Assembly (NCBI GenBank): GCA_018241185.1
Contig: JAFEEH010000196.1
Span: 1 to 64,000, forward strand
DNA from: Pseudomonadota bacterium
GTDB taxonomy: Bacteria > Pseudomonadota > Gammaproteobacteria > Burkholderiales > Burkholderiaceae_C
Reading direction: 5' to 3'
DNA length: 64,000 nt
The notes below the pieces were generated by a model. The model did not search any database, was not told the DNA's origin, and saw only the letters and a program-made list of their open reading frames with translations. The translations under genes and the position numbers were made by a program. Positions 51,344 through 62,139 of the stretch are shown piece after piece (position 1 is the first letter of the stretch; each line of letters opens with the position of its first letter).

Positions 51344-52460
51344 CGTTCGCAGCCGGGGTGAGCGGGGACAGCGGCGTGGTCACGGTGCCGGCCACGTAGT
51401 CCTGCTGGATGTCGATGGTGCTGTGGCGGCCCAGGGCGTCGAAGTTCTGCGCCAGCCAGTCGCTGGCGGCGGCGCGGCCGCTTTCGAACAGCGCCTCGAT
51501 CATGCGGATGTCGGCCGACATCTTGCTGGCGGCCGACAGCGGCGCGTGGCTGGCGCTGTCGACGTCGATGCGGTGCAACAGCAGCTTGCGGTACTGGCTG
51601 CCTTCCTGCAGCCGGCCGTCGGCCAGCAGCTGGTTGATGAAGTCGATGCTGCGCATCTGGGACAGCAGGCTGGCGTTGAAGGCCAGCTCCGTCATGCGCT
51701 GCTCGATCTCGAAGGGCGTGCGGGGGGTCTCCACGCGTGCCAGCGGGTTGAGCTGCACCAGCACGATGTCGGCGCTGCGGCAGCGGTCGATCAGTGGCAG
51801 CAGCGCGGGGTTGGCGGAGTAGCCGCCGTCCCAGTAGGGCTCGCCCTCGATCTCCACCGCCTGGAACATGGTGGGCAGGCAGGCCGAGGCCATCACGGCC
51901 GACAGCGTGAGCCGCTCGCCATGGAAGATCTCGGCGCGGCCGGTGCGCACCTGCGTCGCCGAGACGAAGACGCGGGGCGCCTCCAGCTCGGCCAGGGCGT
52001 CGAAGTCGATCTCCTGGTCCAGCAACTGGCGCAGCGGGTTGATGTCGAGCGGGTTGAAGTGGTAGGGCGACGCCCAGGGGTCCATGCCCAGCGTCGAGCG
52101 CAGGGCCGAGCCGTCGCCGAAGAGCAGGCGTGCGAACTGCTGGGCGATCGCGCCCGGCGCCCCGGCGCCGGCCACGCGGCGCCAGACGCGCTCCAGCGTC
52201 GCACGCGCGGCCGCCTGTGCAGCCGCGCGGTCGCCTCCCGCGGCGCGCGTCGTCGCGAAGCCATGGGCCAATGCCACTGCGTTGACCGCGCCGGCGCTGG
52301 CGCCGCTGATGCCTTCGAAGTCGAGGCGGCCGTCTTCGAGCAGGGCGTCCAGCACCCCCCAGGTGAAGGCGCCGTGCGAACCGCCGCCCTGCAGGGCGAG
52401 GTTCACCCGGCGGCGGGTGCGCTGTGCCGGCGCAGGAAGAGGCAAGGAAATCGGTTTCAT
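51321..52460 (-). CDS. Patatin-like phospholipase
   Basis: 379 aa from ATG 52460. Oxyanion loop GGGSHGAFTWG, nucleophile motif GASAG (GISGASAGAVNA) and catalytic DGG (WDGGYSANPALL) are all present. No signal peptide, so it is a cytoplasmic or injected acyl-ester hydrolase. Bacterial patatins range from housekeeping lipases to T6SS effectors; distance from the T6SS cluster and lack of an immunity neighbour favour housekeeping. The last codons lie in dispersed repeat copy G. Confidence 0.9.
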   Translation of the reverse strand: MKPISLPLPAPAQRTRRRVNLALQGGGSHGAFTWGVLDALLEDGRLDFEGISGASAGAVNAVALAHGFATTRAAGGDRAAAQAAARATLERVWRRVAGAGAPGAIAQQFARLLFGDGSALRSTLGMDPWASPYHFNPLDINPLRQLLDQEIDFDALAELEAPRVFVSATQVRTGRAEIFHGERLTLSAVMASACLPTMFQAVEIEGEPYWDGGYSANPALLPLIDRCRSADIVLVQLNPLARVETPRTPFEIEQRMTELAFNASLLSQMRSIDFINQLLADGRLQEGSQYRKLLLHRIDVDSASHAPLSAASKMSADIRMIEALFESGRAAASDWLAQNFDALGRHSTIDIQQDYVAGTVTTPLSPLTPAANEKQSKRA

Positions 52461-52572
52461 CCGGGTAATTGTGCACTGCAGCAATAACATGCGGGTTAAC
52501 CCTTGATTCGACAGGGTTGCTGCGCGCATGCCACGGGCGCCGATGACTTTGCATCCCGCACGCTCCGGGCAA

Positions 52573-52601
52573 GTGACGACCTCTTTCGGTCGTGCTATAG
52601 T
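52573..52601 (+). promoter_or_regulatory. Promoter of the tRNA-tuf transcript
   Basis: GTGACG (52573-52578), 17-bp spacer, TATAGT (52596-52601), 12 bp before tRNA-Tyr. A small hairpin ACGACC/GGTCGT lies in the spacer. Confidence 0.6.
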
Positions 52602-52613
52602 TCGAGGTTCGCC

Positions 52614-52699
52614 GGAGAGGTGGCCGAGTGGTTAATGGCAGCAGACTGTAAATCTGCCCTCTTACGAGTACGCTGGTTCGAATCCAGCCCTCTCCACCA
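52614..52699 (+). tRNA. tRNA-Tyr (GTA)
   Basis: 86 nt with long variable arm. Acceptor GGAGAGG pairs with CCTCTCC; anticodon GTA in ACTGTAAAT; TTCGAATCC T-loop; CCA encoded. Confidence 0.97.
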
Positions 52700-52774
52700 G
52701 CGATTGAATGGATTTGTCAGGCGCCTGAAAAACGAGCGCACGCGACGGTCCGGCATGTGCCGGGGCGTCACGAT

Positions 52775-52848
52775 GCGGGAGTAGTTCAATGGTAGAACCC
52801 CAGCCTTCCAAGCTGATGACGCGGGTTCGATTCCCGTCTCCCGCTCCA
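52775..52848 (+). tRNA. tRNA-Gly (TCC)
   Basis: 74 nt. Acceptor GCGGGAG pairs with CTCCCGC; anticodon TCC in CTTCCAA; GTTCGATTC T-loop; CCA encoded. Confidence 0.97.
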
Positions 52849-52890
52849 GGCAAGTCCGTTGTCGATGGTCCAGGCAATGGTTTTCGTGTC

Positions 52891-52965
<75 letters not shown>

Positions 52966-53036
52966 AAGATTCAGGGAGAGCGCAGCAGCGCTGCCCTCCT
53001 TGTCGTGTGATCCAGTTATTTTTCGGAGTCGAAAAA

Positions 53037-54227
<1,191 letters not shown>

Positions 54228-54238
54228 GGACGGGCATC

Positions 54239-54553
54239 ATGGCCACCAAGCAGAAGATCCGCATCCGCCTGAAGGCGTTCGACTACAAGCTCATCGACCA
54301 GTCGGCCGCCGAGATCGTGGACACCGCCAAGCGCACGGGCGCCATCGTCAAGGGCCCGGTGCCCCTGCCGACGCGCATGAAGCGTTTCGACATCCTGCGT
54401 TCGCCGCACGTCAACAAGACCAGCCGCGATCAGCTCGAGATCCGTACGCACCAGCGTCTGATGGACATCGTCGATCCCACCGACAAGACCGTGGACGCGC
54501 TGATGAAGCTCGACCTGCCGGCCGGCGTGGACGTCGAGATCAAGCTCCAGTAA
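54239..54553 (+). CDS. rpsJ: Ribosomal protein S10
   Basis: 104 aa, 30S head protein and NusB-binding antitermination factor Nus[21 protein letters not shown] and [20 protein letters not shown] are typical. It follows tuf by 11 bp and is closed off by an intrinsic terminator 32 bp after its stop. Confidence 0.98.
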   Translation: MATKQKIRIRLKAFDYKLIDQSAAEIVDTAKRTGAIVKGPVPLPTRMKRFDILRSPHVNKTSRDQLEIRTHQRLMDIVDPTDKTVDALMKLDLPAGVDVEIKLQ

Positions 54554-54864
54554 CCGCTGCGAGCCGGCCCGCGGGGCCGAACCGAAGCCCGGCTGTTCAT
54601 GCGGCCGGGCTTTTTTTGTGGCCTTGCATCCCGCGTCCCGGCTGTTGCGTCAAGGATGCTTGCACAAAAAGACGGCAGCGCAGTAGAATCGTGGGCTCTG
54701 CCGTTTTTGCGGCCGCTTTGCGCTTTCGTTTTGAATGCCGCAGGCGGGTGCAGTCGACGGAGTCCTTATCAACCTTCTTTCGCTGGGTTCGCACGGCGCA
54801 GGCCGCGAAACCCGAACGCTGTCGCCAATTGAAGTGGCAGCGGCGAGAGTTTTGGAGAAACAAC
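54554..54864 (+). promoter_or_regulatory. rpsJ-rplC spacer with terminator and new promoter
   Basis: A 311-bp gap. After the terminator (54586-54617) comes a promoter: TTGCAC (54660-54665), 18-bp spacer, TAGAAT (54684-54689). The flanks of this promoter (ACGGCAG at about 54671-54678 and CTGCCGTTTTT at about 54698) can also pair, forming a terminator-like stem over it. About 160 nt of 5' leader precede rplC and could hold ribosomal-protein autoregulation (L4 controls S10 operons in gammaproteobacteria); no specific motif is recognised. Confidence 0.6.
54586..54617 (+). terminator. Intrinsic terminator after rpsJ
   Basis: Perfect 8-bp stem AGCCCGGC/GCCGGGCT with a 10-nt loop followed by seven T residues. 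Confidence 0.85.
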
Positions 54865-55545
54865 ATGAGTCAAAGCAACTCCCTCGGGTTGCTGGGCCGC
54901 AAGGTGGGCATGATGCGCCTCTTCACCGACGACGGGGACGCAGTGCCCGTCACGGTGGTGGACGTGTCCAACAACCGCGTGACCCAGGTCAAGACCCAAG
55001 AGATCGACGGCTACGTCGCCCTGCAGGTGACGTTCGGTGCGCGCAAGGCATCGCGCGTGACCAAGCCGCAGGCGGGTCACTTGGCCAAGGCCGGCGTCGA
55101 AGCCGGCGAAATCATCCGTGAATTCCGCGTCACCGCCGAAACGGCTGCCCAGCACAAGGCCGGCGCCGTGATCGCCGCGCAAGGCGTCTTTGCCGTGGGC
55201 CAGAAGGTCGACGTGCAGGGCACCTCGATCGGCAAGGGCTTCGCGGGCACCATCAAGCGCCACAACTTCAGCTCGCAGCGCGCGTCGCACGGCAACAGCC
55301 GTTCGCACAACGTGCCGGGCTCGATCGGCATGGCGCAGGACCCCGGCCGGATCTTCCCCGGCAAGAAGATGACCGGCCACATGGGCGACGAAACCGTCAC
55401 GACCCAGAACCTCGACGTGATCCGCGTCGACGAGGCCCGCCAGCTGTTGATGATCCGCGGTGCGATCCCGGGCTCCAAGGGTGGCTTCGTCACCGTGCGT
55501 CCCGCCGTCAAGGCCAAGCCGCAAGCGGCCGAAGGAGCGAAGTAA
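54865..55545 (+). CDS. rplC: Ribosomal protein L3
   Basis: 226 aa. [20 protein letters not shown] at the start; [11 protein letters not shown] and the conserved [22 protein letters not shown] loop with the Gln that PrmB methylates. TTGGAGAAACAAC precedes the ATG. It overlaps rplD by 1 bp. Confidence 0.98.
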   Translation: MSQSNSLGLLGRKVGMMRLFTDDGDAVPVTVVDVSNNRVTQVKTQEIDGYVALQVTFGARKASRVTKPQAGHLAKAGVEAGEIIREFRVTAETAAQHKAGAVIAAQGVFAVGQKVDVQGTSIGKGFAGTIKRHNFSSQRASHGNSRSHNVPGSIGMAQDPGRIFPGKKMTGHMGDETVTTQNLDVIRVDEARQLLMIRGAIPGSKGGFVTVRPAVKAKPQAAEGAK

Positions 55546-56165
55546 TGCAACTCGAACTCCTGAATGAGCAGGGCCAGGCCGCGTCGAAGTACGACGCGCC
55601 CGAGACCGTGTTCGGTCGTGACTACAACGAAGACCTGGTCCACCAGATCGTCGTCGCCTACCAGGCCAACGCGCGCCAGGGCACCCGTGCCCAGAAGGAC
55701 CGCGAGCAGGTCAAGCACTCGACCAAGAAGCCGTTCAAGCAAAAGGGAACGGGCCGCGCCCGTGCCGGTATGACGTCCTCGCCGCTGTGGCGTGGGGGCG
55801 GCCGGATCTTCCCGAACATGCCGGACGAGAACTTCACCCAGAAGATCAACAAGAAGATGTATCGCGCCGGCATGGCGTCCATCTTCTCGCAGCTCGCCCG
55901 CGAAGGCCGCCTGGCCGTGGTCGATTCGATCAAGGTCGACTCGCCCAAGACCAAGGCGCTGGCTGCCAAGTTCAAGGCGATGAACCTCGAGTCGGTGCTT
56001 GTGATCGCCGAAGAAGTCGACGAGAACCTGTACCTCGCCTCTCGCAACCTGGCCAACGTTCTGGTGGTCGAGCCGCGTTACGCCGACCCCGTGTCGCTGG
56101 TGCACTACAAGAAGGTGCTGGTGACCAAGGGTGCGGTCGACAAGCTCAAGGAGATGTTCGCATGA
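55545..56165 (+). CDS. rplD: Ribosomal protein L4
   Basis: 206 aa. [20 protein letters not shown], the basic loop [20 protein letters not shown] that enters the exit tunnel, and [10 protein letters not shown]. It starts in the rplC stop (TAATG) and overlaps rplW by 4 bp. In E. coli L4 represses its own operon. Confidence 0.98.
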   Translation: MQLELLNEQGQAASKYDAPETVFGRDYNEDLVHQIVVAYQANARQGTRAQKDREQVKHSTKKPFKQKGTGRARAGMTSSPLWRGGGRIFPNMPDENFTQKINKKMYRAGMASIFSQLAREGRLAVVDSIKVDSPKTKALAAKFKAMNLESVLVIAEEVDENLYLASRNLANVLVVEPRYADPVSLVHYKKVLVTKGAVDKLKEMFA

Positions 56166-56497
56166 GCCGCGTGAACCCCACCCCCGCTCAGCGTGAATTC
56201 GACGAAGGCCGCCTCATGAGCGTGCTGGTCGCCCCGATCGTGTCCGAAAAGGCCACGATGGTCGGCGAGAAGTCGAATGCCGTGACTTTCAAGGTGCTGC
56301 AGGACGCCACCAAGCCCGAGATCAAGGCGGCCGTTGAACTGATGTTCAAGGTCGAGGTCAAGGGTGTGTCCGTGGCCAACATCAAGGGCAAGACCAAGCG
56401 CTTCGGTCGTTCGGTGGGCCGCCGCGACAACGTTCGCAAGGCCTACGTGACGCTCAAGCCCGGTCAGGAGCTCAATCTCGTTTCGGAGGCCGCGTAA
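56162..56497 (+). CDS. rplW: Ribosomal protein L23
   Basis: 111 aa, exit-tunnel rim protein and docking site for trigger factor and [23 protein letters not shown] and [20 protein letters not shown]. The ATG at 56162 adds ~18 residues before the common core; an ATG at 56216 would give a more usual length. Confidence 0.96.
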   Translation: MSRVNPTPAQREFDEGRLMSVLVAPIVSEKATMVGEKSNAVTFKVLQDATKPEIKAAVELMFKVEVKGVSVANIKGKTKRFGRSVGRRDNVRKAYVTLKPGQELNLVSEAA

Positions 56498-56499
56498 TC

Positions 56500-57324
56500 A
56501 TGGCCGTCATCAAGCTCAAGCCGACCACCCCGGGTCAGCGCGGTACCGTCAAGATCTCGCGCGATCACCTGCACAAGGGTGAAGGTTACGCGCCGCTGCT
56601 GGAACCCCAGTTCCAGAAGGCCGGCCGCAACAACAACGGCCACATCACCACCCGTCACAAGGGCGGTGGCCACAAGCACCACTATCGCGTGGTGGACTTC
56701 AAGCGCAACAAGGACGGCATCCCGGCCAAGGTCGAACGCATCGAGTACGACCCGAACCGTTCCGCCCACATCGCGCTGGTGTGCTACGCCGACGGCGAGC
56801 GCCGCTACATCATCGCCCCGCGCGGTGTCGAAGCGGGCGCAACGCTGCTGAGCGGTTCGGAAGCCCCGATCCGCGCCGGCAACACGCTGCCGATCCGCAA
56901 CATCCCCGTGGGTTCGACCATCCACGCGATCGAACTGCAGCCCGGCAAGGGTGCGCAGGTTGCGCGTTCGGCCGGCGCCTCGGCGACGCTGCTGGCCCGC
57001 GAAGGCGTCTACGCCCAGGTGCGCATGCGCTCGGGCGAAGTGCGCAAGATCCACATCGAGTGCCGCGCCACCATCGGTGAAGTGGCCAACGAAGAGCACA
57101 GCCTGCGCCAATACGGCAAGGCCGGCGCCACGCGCCATCGCGGTATCCGCCCGACCGTTCGCGGCGTGGTGATGAACCCGGTGGACCACCCGCATGGTGG
57201 TGGCGAAGGCAAGACCGGCGAAGGCCGCCACCCTGTCGATCCGTGGGGCAACCTGACCAAGGGTTATCGCACCCGCAACAACAAGCGCACGCAGGTCTTC
57301 ATCGTGTCGCGTCGCAAGAAGTAA
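56500..57324 (+). CDS. rplB: Ribosomal protein L2
   Basis: 274 aa. [39 protein letters not shown] and the peptidyl-transferase-proximal [20 protein letters not shown] with its conserved His. Normal length. Starts 2 bp after rplW. Confidence 0.99.
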   Translation: MAVIKLKPTTPGQRGTVKISRDHLHKGEGYAPLLEPQFQKAGRNNNGHITTRHKGGGHKHHYRVVDFKRNKDGIPAKVERIEYDPNRSAHIALVCYADGERRYIIAPRGVEAGATLLSGSEAPIRAGNTLPIRNIPVGSTIHAIELQPGKGAQVARSAGASATLLAREGVYAQVRMRSGEVRKIHIECRATIGEVANEEHSLRQYGKAGATRHRGIRPTVRGVVMNPVDHPHGGGEGKTGEGRHPVDPWGNLTKGYRTRNNKRTQVFIVSRRKK

Positions 57325-57333
57325 GGGACAGCC

Positions 57334-57612
57334 ATGACTCGCTCTCTCAAAAAAGGTCCCTTCGTCGACCACCACCTCGTCGCCAAGGTCGACAAGGCGG
57401 TGACGAACAAGGACAAGAAGCCGATCAAGACCTGGTCGCGCCGTTCGATGGTGCTGCCCGAGTTCATCGGCCTCACCATCGCCGTGCACAACGGCAAGCA
57501 ACACGTGCCCGTGTACGTCACCGACCAGATGGTCGGCCACAAGCTCGGCGAATTTGCGCTCACGCGCACGTTCAAGGGGCACCCCGCGGACAAGAAAGTC
57601 CAGAAGAAGTAA
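57334..57612 (+). CDS. rpsS: Ribosomal protein S19
   Basis: 92 aa, 30S head. [40 protein letters not shown] and [19 protein letters not shown]. Normal length. Confidence 0.98.
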   Translation: MTRSLKKGPFVDHHLVAKVDKAVTNKDKKPIKTWSRRSMVLPEFIGLTIAVHNGKQHVPVYVTDQMVGHKLGEFALTRTFKGHPADKKVQKK

Positions 57613-57624
57613 GGAGCAGAGAAC

Positions 57625-57957
57625 ATGTCTGAAACACGTGCAGTTCTCCGCGGCGTCCGCCTGTCGGTGGACAAGGGCCGCCTCGTTGCCGATCTGATCC
57701 GCGGCAAGAAGGTCGACCAGGCGCTGAACATCCTGCAGTTCACGCAGAAGAAGGCCGCCGTCATCGTCAAGAAGGTGCTCGAGTCGGCCATCGCCAACGC
57801 CGAGCACAACGACGGCGCCGACATCGACGACCTCCGCGTCAAGACCATCTATGTCGAGCAAGGCGCCACGCTCAAGCGTTTCACCGCGCGCGCCAAGGGC
57901 CGCGGCAACCGCATCAGCAAGCCCACGTGCCATGTGTACGTGACGGTCGGCAACTAA
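57625..57957 (+). CDS. rplV: Ribosomal protein L22
   Basis: 110 aa, exit-tunnel protein. [20 protein letters not shown] and the tunnel hairpin [26 protein letters not shown] precedes the ATG. Confidence 0.98.
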   Translation: MSETRAVLRGVRLSVDKGRLVADLIRGKKVDQALNILQFTQKKAAVIVKKVLESAIANAEHNDGADIDDLRVKTIYVEQGATLKRFTARAKGRGNRISKPTCHVYVTVGN

Positions 57958-57971
57958 GGTCTGGAAGAAAC

Positions 57972-58886
57972 ATGGGACAGAAAATCCACCCGACCGGCTT
58001 CCGCCTCGCGGTCAGCCGCAACTGGGCCAGCCGCTGGTACGCCAACAACCGCGACTTCGCGGGCATGCTGGCCGAAGACATCAAGGTGCGTGAGTACCTG
58101 AAGAAGAAGCTCAAGAACGCGTCCGTGTCGCGCGTGCTGATCGAGCGCCCCGCCAAGAACGCCCGCATCACCATCTACTCGGCACGTCCGGGCGTGGTGA
58201 TCGGCAAGAAGGGCGAGGACATCGAGAACCTGAAGAAGGAACTCGGCAAGCAGCTCGGCGTGCCCGTTGCCGTGAACATCGAGGAAGTGCGCAAGCCCGA
58301 AGTCGATGCCCAGCTGATCGCCGACAGCATCACGCAACAGCTCGAAAAGCGGATCATGTTCCGCCGTGCGATGAAGCGTGCGATGCAGAACGCCATGCGC
58401 CTGGGTGCCCAGGGCATCAAGATCATGTCGGCCGGCCGCCTGAACGGCATCGAGATCGCGCGCACCGAGTGGTACCGCGAAGGCCGCGTGCCGCTGCACA
58501 CCCTGCGCGCCGACATCGACTACGGCACGTCCGAAGCCAAGACCACCTACGGCGTCATCGGCGTCAAGGTCTGGGTCTACAAGGGCGACACGCTGGGCCG
58601 CAACGACGCTCCCTCGCTGGACAGCACCCCGCGTCCGGAAGGCGAAGAGCGCCGTGGTCCGCGCGGCCCGCGCCGTGACGGCCGTCCCGGTGGCAACGAC
58701 CGCCGTGGCGGTCCGCGATCGGGCGGTCCCGGTGCCCGTGGCCCGCTGGGCGGCAATGCCGCTCCCGCCGACGGCAGCGACAAGCCCGCAGAAGCCACCG
58801 GTGCAGCCGGTGACAAGCCCGCCGTTAAGCGCGTCCGCAAAGCCGCGCCCGCTGCAGCAGCGGACGGCGCCCCGAAGACCGAGTAA
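57972..58886 (+). CDS. rpsC: Ribosomal protein S3 with long C-terminal extension
   Basis: 304 aa against about 210-235 in most bacteria. The core ([22 protein letters not shown] motif [37 protein letters not shown]) ends near residue 215. The rest is an Arg/Gly/Pro- then Ala/Lys-rich tail ([35 protein letters not shown]), probably disordered and RNA-binding. S3 sits at the mRNA entry site and has helicase activity. Confidence 0.98.
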   Translation: MGQKIHPTGFRLAVSRNWASRWYANNRDFAGMLAEDIKVREYLKKKLKNASVSRVLIERPAKNARITIYSARPGVVIGKKGEDIENLKKELGKQLGVPVAVNIEEVRKPEVDAQLIADSITQQLEKRIMFRRAMKRAMQNAMRLGAQGIKIMSAGRLNGIEIARTEWYREGRVPLHTLRADIDYGTSEAKTTYGVIGVKVWVYKGDTLGRNDAPSLDSTPRPEGEERRGPRGPRRDGRPGGNDRRGGPRSGGPGARGPLGGNAAPADGSDKPAEATGAAGDKPAVKRVRKAAPAAAADGAPKTE

Positions 58887-58922
58887 CTCGAACAACCGGT
58901 CTGAGAAAGACGGAGAAATCAA

Positions 58923-59339
58923 ATGCTGCAACCTGCACGCAGAAAGTTCCGCAAGGAACAGAAAGGCCGCAACACCGGCGTCGCGACCCGAGGCAACTCG
59001 GTCGCTTTCGGTGACTTCGGCCTGAAGTCGGTGGATCGCGGCCGCCTCACGGCGCGCCAGATCGAAGCCGCCCGCCGTGCCATCTCGCGCCATGTGAAGC
59101 GCGGTGGCCGCATCTGGATCCGCGTGTTCCCCGACAAGCCGATCTCGACCAAGCCCGCCGAAGTCCGGATGGGTAACGGCAAGGGCAACCCCGAGTACTA
59201 CGTGGCCGAGATCCAGCCGGGCAAGGTCATCTACGAGATCGTCGGCGTGCCCGAAGAACTCGCTCGTGAAGCGTTCCGCCTGGCTGCCGCCAAGCTGCCG
59301 TTGCGCACGACTTTCGTCGCACGTCAGATCGGCGCCTGA
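58923..59339 (+). CDS. rplP: Ribosomal protein L16
   Basis: 138 aa, at the A-site side of the 50[41 protein letters not shown] and [20 protein letters not shown]. Normal length. Confidence 0.98.
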   Translation: MLQPARRKFRKEQKGRNTGVATRGNSVAFGDFGLKSVDRGRLTARQIEAARRAISRHVKRGGRIWIRVFPDKPISTKPAEVRMGNGKGNPEYYVAEIQPGKVIYEIVGVPEELAREAFRLAAAKLPLRTTFVARQIGA

Positions 59340-59354
59340 TCGAGGAGAACTCTC

Positions 59355-59594
59355 ATGGCAACGAAGAAAAAGCAAACCGCGAAGGTCTCCAAGGCCGCCG
59401 CGCTGCGTGACAAAGACGTCGCAGGCCTCCAGGCCGAAATCAAGGACTTGCAGAAGGCCCATTTCGGCCTGCGCATGCAGAAGGCGACGCAACAGCTGAG
59501 CAACACCGGCACGCTGAGCGTGACCCGTCGCGACATCGCCCGCGCGAAGACCATCCTGGCGCAGAAGCAAGCTTCGGCTGCTGTCGCCAAGTAA
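59355..59594 (+). CDS. rpmC: Ribosomal protein L29, N-terminally extended
   Basis: 79 aa; most L29 are 60-68 aa. The core ([51 protein letters not shown]) is preceded by a Lys-rich [15 protein letters not shown] segment. Ribosome site GAGGAGAAC supports the upstream ATG. Confidence 0.95.
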   Translation: MATKKKQTAKVSKAAALRDKDVAGLQAEIKDLQKAHFGLRMQKATQQLSNTGTLSVTRRDIARAKTILAQKQASAAVAK

Positions 59595-59603
59595 GGAGTG
59601 AAC

Positions 59604-59873
59604 ATGACGGAAGCCAAGCAATCCCTCAAGCGCACTCTGGTCGGCAAGGTCGTCAGCGACAAGCGCGCCAAGACCGTGACCGTGCTCGTCGAGCGCCGCG
59701 TCAAGCACCCGATCTACAACAAGATCATGATTCGTTCGAGCAAGTACCACGCGCACGACGAACAGGGCGAATTCCACCTGGGCGATCTCATCGAGATCAC
59801 CGAGTCGCGTCCGATCTCGAAGTCGAAGAACTGGGTCGCCACGCGCCTGGTCGAGAAGGCCGCTGCGGTCTGA
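59604..59873 (+). CDS. rpsQ: Ribosomal protein S17
   Basis: 89 aa from ATG 59604, chosen because AAGGAG is 6-8 bp upstream; a GTG at 59598 is also open. [40 protein letters not shown] and [18 protein letters not shown]. The operon ends here: rplN and later spc genes do not follow. Confidence 0.98.
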   Translation: MTEAKQSLKRTLVGKVVSDKRAKTVTVLVERRVKHPIYNKIMIRSSKYHAHDEQGEFHLGDLIEITESRPISKSKNWVATRLVEKAAAV

Positions 59874-59908
59874 TCTGCAGCGCGCGCACCAACTGCGACG
59901 CCACCCTC

Positions 59909-59940
59909 AAAAACGGCCCACAATGTGGGCCGTTTTTGTT
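59909..59940 (+). terminator. Strong terminator ending the S10 operon
   Basis: Perfect 13-bp stem AAAAACGGCCCAC/GTGGGCCGTTTTT with a 3-nt loop and flanking A and T runs; works in both directions. Confidence 0.92.
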
Positions 59941-59976
59941 TTCGCTTCACCCCTTCCTTCTTCCAGGAGCATTCCC

Positions 59977-60483
59977 ATGATCAAGATCGGCGACACCCTT
60001 CCTTCCGTGACCCTGCAGGAATACTCGGAGGTCGAAAGCGAGGGCTGCAGCATCGGCCCGAACCCCGTGGACGTGGCCAAGGCCTCGGCCGGCAAGACCA
60101 TCGCGCTCTTCGCGCTGCCCGGCGCCTTCACCCCTACCTGCTCGGCCAAGCATGTGCCGGGTTACGTGCAGCACTTCGAGGACTTCAAGGCCGCCGGCGT
60201 CGACGAGATCTGGTGCGTGAGCGTCAACGACGCCTTCGTGATGGGTGCCTGGGCACGCGACCAGCAGACCAACGGCAAGGTGCGCATGCTGGGTGACGGC
60301 AGCGCCGACTTCGCCAAGGCCACGGGCCTGACGCTCGACCTGACGGCGCGCGGCATGGGCCTGCGCAGCAACCGCTACTCGATGCTGGTCAAGGACGGCA
60401 AGGTCGCGACGCTCAACGTCGAGGCGCCCGGCAAATTCGAGGTCAGCGACGCCGACACGCTGCTGGCGCAGGCCAAGGGCTGA
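59977..60483 (+). CDS. Peroxiredoxin, Prx5/AhpE-like (glutaredoxin-type)
   Basis: 168 aa. The peroxidatic Cys is in LFALPGAFTPTCSAKHVPGY; IWCVSVNDAFVMGAW and GDGSADFAKATGLTLDL follow the Prx5 pattern. It reduces peroxides with thiol electrons. CAGGAG precedes the ATG 8-9 bp upstream. Separate from the ribosomal operon because of the terminator in between. Confidence 0.93.
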   Translation: MIKIGDTLPSVTLQEYSEVESEGCSIGPNPVDVAKASAGKTIALFALPGAFTPTCSAKHVPGYVQHFEDFKAAGVDEIWCVSVNDAFVMGAWARDQQTNGKVRMLGDGSADFAKATGLTLDLTARGMGLRSNRYSMLVKDGKVATLNVEAPGKFEVSDADTLLAQAKG

Positions 60484-60569
60484 GCCAGCACCGCACCCTG
60501 CGCCGACCGTTCACCATCACAGGCCGGGCGCGTGGTCTCCGACCGCGCCGCCTGCCCCATCACCGCGCC

Positions 60570-61427
60570 ATGCTCGATCCCTCCGCACTCCAGGGCTTCT
60601 TCCCCGTCGTGATGACGCCCAGCCACGACGGCAAGTTCTTCCAGAACTACGTCAGTTCGCTGCTGTCGCTGGTGGTGGAGTGCGAGCGGCGTGGCATGCG
60701 CATCCAGGCCTACTTCCACCAGGGCGAGAGTCTGGTCACGCGCGCCCGCAACAACTGCGTGGCCAACTTCCTCGCCAACCCGCAGTGGACGCACCTGTTC
60801 TGGATCGACGCCGACATCGGCTTCTCGGCCGAAGCCGCCTTCCGGCTGCTGCTGTCCGACCACGACGTGGCTTCGGGCGTGTATCCGCTCAAGCGCGAAG
60901 GCTGGCCCGACGAAGGCGTGCCGGCCGGGACGACCCAGGCCGCCTTCGAAGCCACGTACACGCGCTACACCGTCAATGCCTCGCCGGCGCCCGACACGGG
61001 CCGCATCGACCTCGACGTGCGGCCCGATGGCTTCCTGCGCATGGAAGAGGCCCCGACCGGGTTCATGGTGATCAAGCGTCGCGTCTTCGAGCGGATCATG
61101 GCCGCCTACCCCGACCTGCGTTATGTGCCCGACAGCATCGGCGTGGCCGACCAGGGCCTGCACTACCGCTTCTTCGACGTGATGGTCGACCCCGTGTCGC
61201 GCCGCTACCTGTCGGAGGACTACGGCTTCTGCCGCCTCTGGACGGGGCTGGGCGAACACGTGTACGTCGATGCCAACTCCAACCTGAGCCACCAGGGCTC
61301 GAAGATGTACCGCGGCGACTTCGCCAACTCGCTGGTCAACGCCTTGCCCTATGCCGTGGGCGGGCCGGCCGGCACGCCGCTGTTCCTGCACGGCAGCGAG
61401 CATCTGAAGTCGAACCCACCCGGTTGA
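60570..61427 (+). CDS. Glycosyltransferase-like GT-A fold protein
   Basis: 285 aa, not firmly recognised. VVMTPSHDGKFFQNYVSSLL starts a nucleotide-sugar-binding-like fold. WTHLFWIDADIGFSAEAAFR holds a DxD motif typical of GT-A enzymes, and ASGVYPLKRE, EAPTGFMVIKRRVFERIMAA and YLSEDYGFCRLW (an ED motif where the catalytic acid would be) continue the pattern. No signal peptide or membrane helix. Isolated, with no polysaccharide genes nearby. Sugar donor and acceptor unknown. Confidence 0.6.
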   Translation: MLDPSALQGFFPVVMTPSHDGKFFQNYVSSLLSLVVECERRGMRIQAYFHQGESLVTRARNNCVANFLANPQWTHLFWIDADIGFSAEAAFRLLLSDHDVASGVYPLKREGWPDEGVPAGTTQAAFEATYTRYTVNASPAPDTGRIDLDVRPDGFLRMEEAPTGFMVIKRRVFERIMAAYPDLRYVPDSIGVADQGLHYRFFDVMVDPVSRRYLSEDYGFCRLWTGLGEHVYVDANSNLSHQGSKMYRGDFANSLVNALPYAVGGPAGTPLFLHGSEHLKSNPPG

Positions 61428-61438
61428 CCCCACCCGAT

Positions 61439-61502
61439 CTGCTATTGAAACGATAGCTGCTCACGCCAACTGGACGGGCGTTACAGCCCTGTTTGGCTTG
61501 CA
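61439..61502 (+). repeat. Dispersed 65-bp repeat, copy H
   Basis: CTGCTATTGAAACGATAGCTG, CTCACGCCAACTGGACGGGC, GTTACAGCCCTGTTTGGCTT and GCAA. Lies between two convergent genes. Confidence 0.85.
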
Positions 61503-61505
61503 AAC

Positions 61506-62087
61506 TCAGAGCTCGACCTTGAGGTAGTGCGAGCCCGCGATGGGGTTGTGGTAGTAGGGCGGCACCTCGACGAAGCCGAGGTCCTCGTACAGCGCGCGGG
61601 CCGATTCCATGTCGTCCAGCGTGTCGAGCAGCACGCAGGCATAGCCCGCACCACGGGCGGCGTCGAGCACGGCCTCGACGAGCTGGCGCCCCAGGCCGAG
61701 CCCGCGGAAGCCGGGCCGCACGTACAGGCGCTTCATCTCGGCGGCGTTCGCGTAGTCCACCGTGTCCAGCGGTCGCAGTGCGCAGCAGCCTGCCACTTGC
61801 AGGGTGCGCCCGTCGGGGCGCACCAGGGCTGGCGCGGCCGATGGCGCGCCTGCCGGAGCCGTCTCCACCAGGGCCAGCAGCAGCGTGCCGCGCGGCTCGG
61901 CGTAGTCGCCCGGCAAGCCTGCCAGCTCGTCGTCGAAATTCTGGAAGCACAGGTCGACCTTCAGCGAGGCGGCGTACTCGCGGAAGATCGCCCGTGCCTC
62001 GGCCAGTTCATGGGCATCGTCCGGCACCGCGAGCACGATCGCGGGCGTGTCGGCCAGGGGCAAGGGGCGGGAGCCGAGCACGCTCAT
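61506..62087 (-). CDS. GNAT-family N-acetyltransferase
   Basis: 193 aa. Acetyl-CoA motif A is VRPGFRGLGLGRQLVEAVLD; motif B is ESARALYEDLGFVEVPPYY. The N-terminal third (DDAHELAEARAIFREYAASL) is typical of small-molecule acetyltransferases. Substrate not predictable. Its start lies 53 bp from the end of the cytochrome b561 gene, same direction, possibly one transcript. Confidence 0.88.
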   Translation of the reverse strand: MSVLGSRPLPLADTPAIVLAVPDDAHELAEARAIFREYAASLKVDLCFQNFDDELAGLPGDYAEPRGTLLLALVETAPAGAPSAAPALVRPDGRTLQVAGCCALRPLDTVDYANAAEMKRLYVRPGFRGLGLGRQLVEAVLDAARGAGYACVLLDTLDDMESARALYEDLGFVEVPPYYHNPIAGSHYLKVEL

Positions 62088-62139
62088 GGCCGTGCCTCCT
62101 GCATCGTGCGCTGCTGCCAGTGCAAGGGGGCCGACTTCG

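Noticed and set aside
51321..52460. Patatin phospholipase as a T6SS effector
   Set aside because: It is about 10 kb from the T6SS, with no VgrG, adaptor or immunity neighbour; a housekeeping lipase is simpler.
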